Of a DNA stretch of 6,068 nucleotides, positions 1 through 5,277 are shown one piece after another (within the stretch, counting starts at the first letter, position 1; each line of letters begins with the position of its first letter). The notes under the pieces are model-generated. The model saw only the letters and a program-made list of their open reading frames with translations. It did not search any database and was not told the DNA's origin. A program made the position numbers and the translations under genes. Source of the stretch: Rhodospirillaceae bacterium (GTDB lineage: Bacteria > Pseudomonadota > Alphaproteobacteria > Rhodospirillales > 2-02-FULL-58-16); NCBI GenBank assembly GCA_030623425.1, contig JAUXMA010000108.1, forward strand, positions 1-6,068. Direction: 5' to 3'.

Positions 1-87
1 CACCTTCTCCATGGGATCTTCTTCGGACGCTTCAGGCGCCTCCAGGGGATGCGCCAACCTGTCCAATATACTCGTTACGTTGGTCAT
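1..87 (-). CDS. shc: Probable squalene-hopene cyclase, N-terminus only (partial, cut by left edge)
   Basis: Only the first 29 codons lie in the window. They begin MTNVTSILDRLAHPLEAPEA and stay open to the left edge. The segment is too short to show any cyclase motif (no QW repeat, no DxDD), so the name rests on context: shc/hpnF usually follows hpnE in hopanoid clusters and would turn the squalene made by HpnE into hopene at the membrane. The start at base 87 is chosen because a GGGGGG run (bases 95-100) sits 7 bases upstream. An in-frame ATG at 124-126 (adding 13 residues, MAWRARIRLGGLL) and a TTG at 130-132 are possible but lack a comparable ribosome site. An in-frame TGA at 145-147 closes the frame upstream. 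It is separated from hpnE by 122 bases holding promoter-like and repeated sequence, so it may be partly independent of the operon. Another hopanoid gene such as hpnG or hpnH cannot be excluded. Confidence 0.55.
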   Translation of the reverse strand, partial: MTNVTSILDRLAHPLEAPEASEEDPMEKV

Positions 88-94
88 GAGCAGA

Positions 95-100
95 CCCCCC
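95..100 (-). promoter_or_regulatory. Ribosome binding site of the shc-like gene
   Basis: A GGGGGG run on the minus strand lies 7 bases before the ATG at 85-87. It is the main reason for preferring this start over the in-frame ATG at 124-126. It is G-only rather than a canonical AGGAGG, so the call is moderate. Confidence 0.45.
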
Positions 101-133
101 AATCGGATGCGGGCTCGCCATGCCATTATCAAT

Positions 134-173
134 GTCCGGCAGGTTCAAGCACGGTCCGGCAAGTTCAAGCACA
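134..173 (-). repeat. Two tandem 20-base direct repeats upstream of shc
   Basis: Bases 134-153 and 154-173 are adjacent copies of a 20-base unit. On the minus strand the shared core is GTGCTTGAAC(C/T)TGCCGGAC. The copies differ at two of 20 positions (142 versus 162, and 153 versus 173). A third, shorter copy of the core, GTGCTTGA, occurs at 202-209 directly after the hpnE stop codon and overlaps the proposed -35 element. The repeats lie between hpnE and the shc-like start, just downstream of a promoter-like segment. They would therefore be at the start of, or within, the 5' leader of the shc transcript. They could be operator sites or an RNA element, or simply a slippage duplication. No known regulator site was recognised. 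Confidence 0.75.
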
Positions 174-177
174 GGGA

Positions 178-205
178 TTTGTAAAAAATTATCTTCTTTT
201 GTCAA
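178..205 (-). promoter_or_regulatory. Possible sigma-70-type promoter for shc
   Basis: On the minus strand a perfect TTGACA (200-205) is followed after 16 bases by TACAAA (178-183), which matches four of six positions of the -10 consensus. The segment is strikingly AT-rich in an otherwise GC-rich window and sits in the non-coding gap between hpnE and the shc-like gene, starting four bases after the hpnE stop. Transcription would begin near base 170, at the first copy of the 20-base repeat. The -10 is imperfect, so this remains a prediction. Confidence 0.45.
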
Positions 206-209
206 GCAC

Positions 210-1463
210 TTACATCAAAGAACGGACGGCGGCGGCGGCGGCGCGGCCCGACCGGACCGCTCCTTCGATGGTCGCGGGAAGACCGGTATCGGTCCAATCG
301 CCGGCAAGAAACAGGTTGCTCCATGGCGTTCCGACGCCGGGTCTGCGCGAGACTTCGGCGGGAATCTGAGCGAAGGTGGCGCGTTTTTCCTTGACGATCC
401 GGTAGGCCGGAAGGGAGGCACCGCCGAGTCCAAGGGCGCGGGCGATCTCGTCCCAGAGACCGGCGGCGATGGTGTTCACGGGCGATTCGACAAGATCGCC
501 GGCGGCGCTGACACTAACGGATGCAATATCGCCGCGCACGAACAACCACTGACCGATCCCGCCGATCAGTCCCAGGTGAAACATCTTATCGTAGCGCTGT
601 TGCAGGCGGAAATGGCCGTTGACGATGGCCCGGCTTGCCCGCGGAACGACCAGGCCCGGAACCAAACCCTCCGCCGTCGCCGGAGGAACCGTCAAAACAA
701 CCGCGTCGCCTGTCGCCAAGTTCATCTTGCCGGCCCCGAAATCGAGCCCCGACACCCGGCCGTTGTCAAAAACCAGCGAACGCAGCCGCTGGTTCATGCG
801 GACCGGACAGCCCCGCTGTTCCAGGAAGACCAGGGCCGGGGCGATGAAACTTTCGCTTAAACCCGTTCGCGCGATCCGCAGACGGCAGGCCGCCTCGCCG
901 CGCCCTAAAGTCTCCCGCAGCACGGACCGGAACAGCGCCGCCGAGCCCTCCTCGGCGCTGGTATTGAGGACGGCCACGGCCAGAGGTTCCCAGAACCGCC
1001 GGTACAAGGCGCCACTGCCGGCCAAGCACTCGGCGACGGTGGTGTCTTTCCCCGCCCAGGCCAAGCGCAGCCCCTGCAGATAGTCGAAAACCCTGGCCCC
1101 GGGGACCCGCCGAACCCCGCCGGAGAACAGCCACCAGGGGGCAAGGATAGAGCCGGGCCGGACGGTCCAGCGATGATTGCTTTGCAGATCGAAAAAGGGG
1201 AAAGCGGCCCGGTCGGGGCCGGTGAGGCTGCCGCCGGCGCCAATGTCTTCAAGATAAGCAAAAGCCGAGGAATTGCCGCTGAGCAGAATATGGTTGCCGT
1301 TGTCGATCAGCCGGTCGAGGACCGGATCGTGAAAGGAGCGGCATCGTCCGCCGGCTTGTGTCGCCGCTTCGTAGACCGCCATCCGCCATCCCGCCAGCGC
1401 CAGCCCGACAGCACAAGACAGCCCGGCAAGACCGGCGCCAATGATGTGCGTGGTGGGAGCCAT
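210..1463 (-). CDS. hpnE: Hydroxysqualene dehydroxylase HpnE (FAD-dependent, squalene-forming)
   Basis: This 417-residue flavoprotein of the amine-oxidase/phytoene-desaturase fold carries out the last step to squalene, the reductive removal of the hydroxyl of hydroxysqualene. Visible features are an N-terminal Rossmann dinucleotide-binding motif (IIGAGLAGL, residues 7-15) ending in an acidic residue (E32) and the GGRCRS turn (38-43). Next come the family's DNGNHILLSG segment (54-63) and a central WEPLAVAVLNT stretch resembling other HpnE proteins. The C-terminal FAD-contact motif LFLAGDWTDTGLPATIEGAV is near residues 384-403. The ATG at 1461-1463 is chosen because GAGLAGL then falls at the usual N-terminal position. 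The frame stays open to about base 2009, but that extension is antiparallel-phase translation of hpnD and has no family features. The start overlaps the hpnD stop by one base (TAATG), which implies coupling. Length and motifs look complete. The protein is probably membrane-associated, because its substrate is a C30 lipid. Confidence 0.93.
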   Translation of the reverse strand: MAPTTHIIGAGLAGLSCAVGLALAGWRMAVYEAATQAGGRCRSFHDPVLDRLIDNGNHILLSGNSSAFAYLEDIGAGGSLTGPDRAAFPFFDLQSNHRWTVRPGSILAPWWLFSGGVRRVPGARVFDYLQGLRLAWAGKDTTVAECLAGSGALYRRFWEPLAVAVLNTSAEEGSAALFRSVLRETLGRGEAACRLRIARTGLSESFIAPALVFLEQRGCPVRMNQRLRSLVFDNGRVSGLDFGAGKMNLATGDAVVLTVPPATAEGLVPGLVVPRASRAIVNGHFRLQQRYDKMFHLGLIGGIGQWLFVRGDIASVSVSAAGDLVESPVNTIAAGLWDEIARALGLGGASLPAYRIVKEKRATFAQIPAEVSRRPGVGTPWSNLFLAGDWTDTGLPATIEGAVRSGRAAAAAVRSLM

Positions 1464-2326
1464 TAAACGATCCCATGGCGCAAAACGATCCAGATCTTGT
1501 CGATCAAGGAGAGCTTTATCGGTTGCGCGTTCCTTTTCCAGCCCCGCCGTTGCAAACGCTGGAAAATGCGGCGATAGGCGACCATCATCATCAGCGCCGG
1601 GCGGGTTTGCCGGCGGTCGCAAAGAGCCAGAATCGTCGCCGCCTCCTGGAAGCGGCGGCTGGCCAATTCGGCCAATTCGTCGCAAATCTTCGGCAAGGCT
1701 GGATGGTCGAGAACCGCCATTGGCTCCAATTCCGTGATGCCATGCGCGCGCAAACGATCGGCCGGCAAATAGATACGGTTGAGCATGGCGTCCTCGTGCA
1801 GGTCGCGGAGGATATTCGTCACCTGCAGGGCCTGGCCCAAAGAGTGGGCAAGCCGGCCGCCGTCTTCGCCGCCGATGCCGAACACGCGGACAGACAAACG
1901 GCCGACGGCGCAAGCGACCCGGTCGCAATAGAGGTTCAATTCTTCCCTGTCGGCGATACGGACGACGTCGCTGGCATCCATCTCCATGCCGTCGACGATG
2001 GCCAGGCAATCCTCTTTATCGAGGCCGAAACCGGCGGCCGCCCCGGCCAGGGCCAGAGCGACGGGAAACCGCCCTTGGCCGGCGAATATGTTCTCGATCT
2101 CTTGCCGCCACTCGCCGAGGCGAGCGCGCTTTTCCGCCTCGCCGCCGGGTTCATCGGCGATATCGTCGACTTCGCGGCAAAAGGCGTAGACGGCGTACAT
2201 GGCGTTTCGTTTCGCTTCGGGCAATAGGCGCATGGCCCAGAAAAAGGATGTCTCGGACCGCCTGACCAAGGACTCGACTTGGTCCATGGCCTTGGCCAGA
2301 GTCAGGTCTGATTGGGCTCCTGTCAT
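1463..2326 (-). CDS. hpnD: Presqualene diphosphate synthase HpnD
   Basis: This is a trans-isoprenyl diphosphate synthase of the squalene/phytoene synthase family, 287 residues, normal for HpnD. It condenses two farnesyl diphosphates head-to-head into presqualene diphosphate, the first committed step to hopanoids. Two Asp-rich Mg-diphosphate sites are visible: DDIAD at 54-58 and the D175/D179 pair in NILRDLHED (171-179), which is followed by RIYLP. The RRSETSFFWAMRLLP segment (22-36) and YCDRVA (133-138) fit HpnD and separate it from HpnC. The ATG at 2324-2326 is preferred. The frame is open upstream to a TTG at 2366-2368 that would add 14 residues and overlap the end of hpnB. An internal ATG at 2285-2287 would trim 13 residues. 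None has a clear Shine-Dalgarno sequence. The stop codon overlaps the hpnE start (TAATG). Confidence 0.93.
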   Translation of the reverse strand: MTGAQSDLTLAKAMDQVESLVRRSETSFFWAMRLLPEAKRNAMYAVYAFCREVDDIADEPGGEAEKRARLGEWRQEIENIFAGQGRFPVALALAGAAAGFGLDKEDCLAIVDGMEMDASDVVRIADREELNLYCDRVACAVGRLSVRVFGIGGEDGGRLAHSLGQALQVTNILRDLHEDAMLNRIYLPADRLRAHGITELEPMAVLDHPALPKICDELAELASRRFQEAATILALCDRRQTRPALMMMVAYRRIFQRLQRRGWKRNAQPIKLSLIDKIWIVLRHGIV

Positions 2327-2360
2327 GGCGGCTAATGGATACACGAGAAACGCGCCGCCG

Positions 2361-3530
2361 TCATCCAAAGGGTAATTTATAGCTGCGGCCTTTCCAGGAG
2401 CCGCCCCGTTTCCGCCAATGCCGGCGCGCCGAATCCACCGTCATCAGGGTGAACAGCAGCGCCGCCAACGGCAACAGCAAAACCAGCCAGCCTGGCTGCC
2501 CATAGAGCCGCGATGTCGGCCGGTAGGCAACAGCCATCAAGAGCCAAGCGGCGAGGCCGGACAATGCCGCCGCCGTTTCGCCGATCGCCGCGCCGGCCAG
2601 CGTCACGGCGGGCGGCGTCAAGTAAAGCAACGCCATTCCGATGACCGTGCCAATCAGGGCCAAGGTGGACTGATTCAACTGCGCAAAGGCGGTTCGCGCA
2701 ACCATCTTCCAAATGCCCTGCAAACGATCATGAGCGCGTAGACTGTGAACCTTTTCGGCCAAGCCAAGCCAGATGGGACCGCTCCGTTTGATCCGTTCGG
2801 CCAAGGCGCAATCGTCGATGAGGCGGCCGCGGATGGAACCGACGCCGCCGGCTCGCTCCAAGGCCGTCCGGCGCACCAGCATACAGCCTCCGGCGGCGGC
2901 GGCATCGGGACGATCCGGGTCGTTGACCCAAGGGAAGGGATAAAGCTTCTGGAAAAAAAAGACGAAGGCGGGATGCAGCAGATGTTCCCAGGAACTCTCG
3001 CAGTGGAGCAACACCATCAGGGAAACCAAGTCGAGACGGTGGTTTTCGGCTTTCGCCACGAGTCGGCGCAGGTTTTCGGGGTCGTGGGCGATATCGGCGT
3101 CGGTGAGCAGAATGTACGTTGCCTCCGGGGATACCCTTTCGGCCTCTTCAAGACCCTGGTCGAGGGCCCAAAGCTTGCCCGTCCAGCCGGGCTCCAGGGG
3201 GCTGCCGGCGACGACGCCCAGCCGGCCGGAATCCCCGGCCGCCGCCCGCCCCTTCTCGGCGGTGCCGTCGTCGCTGTTGTCGTCGACCAGGACGACGCGG
3301 AAATCGCCGGGATAATCCTGTTTGAGCAGGGAATCGACCGCCAGTGCGATGGTTGGCGCCTCGTTGCGGGCGGCAATCACCGCGACCACGCGAGGCCAAT
3401 CCCGCCGACCGTCCGCCACCGCCTCGTCAAGGCGCTGGTCGGCGCGCCAAAACCACCCCCGCAACAACAACAATCCCGCCCAAAGAACAACGGAGAGGGT
3501 GCCGAGAACGGCGGTGACGTCGGCCAACAT
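2361..3530 (-). CDS. hpnB: Hopanoid-associated membrane glycosyltransferase HpnB
   Basis: This 389-residue family 2 glycosyltransferase is of the type found in hopanoid clusters. Its exact donor and acceptor have not been settled. Residues 3-24 form an N-terminal membrane anchor. The GT-A catalytic domain follows with VVAVIAARNEA (48-58), the nucleotide-binding DDNSDDGT (83-90), the metal-binding DAD (144-146) and IDDCALAERI (238-247), where the Asp pair is the likely general base region. WKMVARTAFAQL (274-285) sits where related enzymes place their acceptor motif. Three hydrophobic segments (roughly 288-318, 320-336 and 346-364) should anchor the C-terminus, which ends in a basic tail and WKGRSYKLPFG. 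The ATG at 3528-3530 begins 7 bases after the hpnC stop and has no evident Shine-Dalgarno sequence. Here it lies between hpnC and hpnD, whereas Zymomonas has it before hpnC. Confidence 0.9.
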   Translation of the reverse strand: MLADVTAVLGTLSVVLWAGLLLLRGWFWRADQRLDEAVADGRRDWPRVVAVIAARNEAPTIALAVDSLLKQDYPGDFRVVLVDDNSDDGTAEKGRAAAGDSGRLGVVAGSPLEPGWTGKLWALDQGLEEAERVSPEATYILLTDADIAHDPENLRRLVAKAENHRLDLVSLMVLLHCESSWEHLLHPAFVFFFQKLYPFPWVNDPDRPDAAAAGGCMLVRRTALERAGGVGSIRGRLIDDCALAERIKRSGPIWLGLAEKVHSLRAHDRLQGIWKMVARTAFAQLNQSTLALIGTVIGMALLYLTPPAVTLAGAAIGETAAALSGLAAWLLMAVAYRPTSRLYGQPGWLVLLLPLAALLFTLMTVDSARRHWRKRGGSWKGRSYKLPFG

Positions 3531-3537
3531 GCGCGGA

Positions 3538-4389
3538 TTAGAACAGAACCGACAACACGCCCTTGAGGCCGCCGAGGACGAACCCGGCCTTGGAAAGCTC
3601 GACTCGCCGGCTCAAGGGGTCACGGCGGCCGAGCAGCGAAATCAAGGCATCGGCGATATTGATGATGAAGGCCGATTCCATGCTTAAGCGGCGGGACTTA
3701 AGCCCGCTGGGCAGAGCGCGAGCCTCGTTCATCAGGGTTTGCGTCGCTTGCAGGGTTTGATCGAGAACCCGGCGCATGGCTGGGCTGGCGGCGGCGGCAT
3801 CCAGCTCTTCGACGGCGGCGCCCGCCTGTTCCATCCATTCCATTGGCAGATAGACGCGGTCCAGTCCACGGTAATCGTCCTGGCAGTCCTGAACATGGTT
3901 GATGACTTGCAAGGCCATGCACAAGGCGTCCGAAGGGCCATAACCGTCCCGGGATCCACCGTGAAGATCAAGCAGGTAGCGGCCGACGGGCGCCGCCGAG
4001 AGGACGCAATAGCCGAGGAGGTCGTCCCAATCCCGGTAGCGCAACTTGGTCGCGTCCTGTTTGAAGGCGGCCAGCAGATCGAGGCAATGGCGCGGGGTGA
4101 TGCCCGTTTCGGCCAGGCTCTTTCGCATGGCGTGGGCCTTGCCGAAGGCGGGATTCTCGTGGTCGCGGCCAAGCACCGCGTCTTCGAACCCATCGAGGCG
4201 GGCGACTTTCTCGTCCGCCGGCAGGCCGGGATTGTCGGCGATGTCGTCGATGGCGCGGGCAAAAGCGTAAAACATGGCGATGTGAGGACGCAATTTTCGC
4301 GGCAGCAACCACGAGCCGACGGGAAAGTTCTCGTATGTCTCGTCCTTGCCGGAGGGGGTCTCGACGGATGATGACGTGGCTGCGGTCAT
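3538..4389 (-). CDS. hpnC: Hydroxysqualene synthase HpnC
   Basis: This is a second squalene/phytoene-synthase-family enzyme, 283 residues. It converts presqualene diphosphate, the product of HpnD, into hydroxysqualene for HpnE. The family signature ENFPVGSWLLP is at 20-30, the first Asp-rich motif DDIAD at 48-52, and the second D168/D172 in NHVQDCQDDY (164-173), followed by RVYLP. ENFPV near the N-terminus distinguishes HpnC from HpnD. The ATG at 4387-4389 is preferred. The only other start before the in-frame stop at 4468-4470 is a TTG at 4399-4401, which adds four residues. Neither has a strong ribosome site. The gene follows hpnM after 111 non-coding bases and is tightly followed by hpnB. 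HpnC and HpnD are ancient paralogs with separate reactions, so both are needed. Confidence 0.93.
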   Translation of the reverse strand: MTAATSSSVETPSGKDETYENFPVGSWLLPRKLRPHIAMFYAFARAIDDIADNPGLPADEKVARLDGFEDAVLGRDHENPAFGKAHAMRKSLAETGITPRHCLDLLAAFKQDATKLRYRDWDDLLGYCVLSAAPVGRYLLDLHGGSRDGYGPSDALCMALQVINHVQDCQDDYRGLDRVYLPMEWMEQAGAAVEELDAAAASPAMRRVLDQTLQATQTLMNEARALPSGLKSRRLSMESAFIINIADALISLLGRRDPLSRRVELSKAGFVLGGLKGVLSVLF

Positions 4390-4500
4390 GGGACAGGGCA
4401 AGTGGTCCGATCGTAACGCTCGTTCGATTTCCCGGACGGGCTCTTTGTGTCGCGGCGTGGCGAATCCTCATTGCACGGCGGAAACGAATGGAAACCCGGA

Positions 4501-5124
4501 TCAGGCGTCGTTCTTTAACCGTTTGCGCAATAAGCTGAGAAGGTTCTCGATCTGGCCGCCGTTCTGGCGAATGACGGAGGCGAATTCCGAACGCTGGGTT
4601 TGCCCCATGCTGATGCCCTCGACGATGATGTCGATGATTTTGAAATTTTCGCCCCGCGCCCGCACCCGCCAGTTAACCTTGAGCGGCTGTAGTCCGTCGG
4701 TTCGATTCAACAATGAATAAACGACGATATCATTGTTGCCGTTGACCACCGATTTGGAAATCACAAGGGTCTCGCCCGAGTACATGGCAAAACGTTCGGC
4801 ATAGGTGATCACCAGCAGATCCTCGAACAAACTAAGGTATTCCTCGCGTTCCCCTTCCGTCGCCTTCCGCCAGTGGCGACCCAAGACCCACCGGCCAATG
4901 GTCTCGACGGCAAAGTGCTCGGTCAAAAGGGAACGAAAACGCCGCGCCCGCTTCTCCCGCGTGATGTCTTCCCCGGTCAGCGACGTAATCGCCTTGTCGG
5001 CGAGAGAGGTGATGAACCTTTCGGCGCCCGGGCCGACATCATCGGAATCGGAAAATCCCCGCGCCGGGAAAAATAAAAAAAGCAAAGCCACATAGACGCC
5101 CAGAATTTCACGCCGTTTCTTCAT
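4501..5124 (-). CDS. hpnM: HpnM, exported MlaC/Ttg2D-like lipid-binding protein
   Basis: This 207-residue member of the MlaC/toluene-tolerance (Ttg2D) family is of the HpnM type found near hopanoid genes. Residues 1-24 look like a Sec signal peptide: a basic MKKRRE start, then the hydrophobic GVYVALLFLFFPA, then a small/polar region. The mature part shows the family pattern: RFRSLLTEHFAVETIGRWVLG (62-82), EYLSLFEDLLVITYAERFAMYSGE (95-118), the strand NWRVRARGENFKIIDIIVEG (151-170), then ISMGQTQRSEFASVI (171-185) and a C-terminal helix. MlaC proteins carry phospholipid through the periplasm. A hopanoid or hopanoid-precursor cargo is inferred only from the neighbours. The ATG at 5122-5124 gives the signal peptide and has AGGG 7 bases upstream. 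It is the first gene after the terminator-like hairpin and so heads the hpn cluster. Confidence 0.88.
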   Translation of the reverse strand: MKKRREILGVYVALLFLFFPARGFSDSDDVGPGAERFITSLADKAITSLTGEDITREKRARRFRSLLTEHFAVETIGRWVLGRHWRKATEGEREEYLSLFEDLLVITYAERFAMYSGETLVISKSVVNGNNDIVVYSLLNRTDGLQPLKVNWRVRARGENFKIIDIIVEGISMGQTQRSEFASVIRQNGGQIENLLSLLRKRLKNDA

Positions 5125-5131
5125 CGTATCG

Positions 5132-5135
5132 CCCT
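5132..5135 (-). promoter_or_regulatory. Ribosome binding site of hpnM
   Basis: AGGG on the minus strand lies 7 bases upstream of the hpnM ATG at 5122-5124. It supports that start. It is one of only two recognisable ribosome sites in the cluster, the other being in front of the shc-like gene. Confidence 0.5.
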
Positions 5136-5158
5136 ATCGTGTTTCTGTTTCGGTTCGT

Positions 5159-5182
5159 AAAAGCGAGGCTTCGCCACCTCGC
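5159..5182 (-). terminator. Terminator-like hairpin between the EAL gene and hpnM
   Basis: On the minus strand GCGAGG (5177-5182) pairs with CCTCGC (5163-5168) around an 8-base loop, and the stem is followed by TTTT (5159-5162). A flanking G-T pair could extend it by one. It lies about 95 bases after the stop of the EAL gene and 34 bases before the hpnM start, so it fits rho-independent termination of the upstream transcript. The U-tract is only four long, so it may be leaky, or it may act as a leader structure for hpnM. Confidence 0.5.
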
Positions 5183-5277
5183 CGCCGCCATACTGCCAAT
5201 CCCGCCCGCTTAAGAAAAGGAAAATGCTTGCCGGGTACGATAGTCCCATTCCTTGCCCCGCTCGCATCGCCCCGCCG

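Noticed and set aside
181..200. A-run and T-run in the hpnE-shc gap as a terminator for hpnE
   Set aside because: There is no GC stem before the T-run. The pairing would be A/T only, so a promoter fits the segment better.
120..860. 246-codon open frame on the plus strand
   Set aside because: It is antisense to the C-terminal half of hpnE and runs over the intergenic repeats. No ribosome site or domain supports it.
1464..2009. N-terminal extension of hpnE to a start at base 2009
   Set aside because: The extra 182 residues are Arg/Pro/Gly-rich out-of-frame translation of hpnD. The FAD-binding GAGLAGL motif belongs at the true N-terminus, beginning at 1463.
1475..2227. 250-codon open frame on the plus strand
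   Set aside because: It is antisense to hpnD, whose Asp-rich motifs and length are complete. The plus-strand product shows no family features.
2362..2364. ATG overlapping the hpnB stop (ATGA)
   Set aside because: It opens a frame of only ten codons before a stop and is not in frame with hpnD.
2745..3566. 273-codon open frame on the plus strand
   Set aside because: It is antisense to hpnB. It has no recognisable domain and is a typical GC-rich shadow of a gene with strong conserved motifs on the minus strand.
3739..4371. 210-codon open frame on the plus strand
   Set aside because: It is antisense to hpnC and has low-complexity composition. hpnC explains the region.
5134..5243. Seven-base inverted repeat (CTATCGT at 5134-5140, ACGATAG at 5237-5243)
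   Set aside because: It is short and about 100 bases apart, so it is well within chance and supports neither an operator nor an attachment site.
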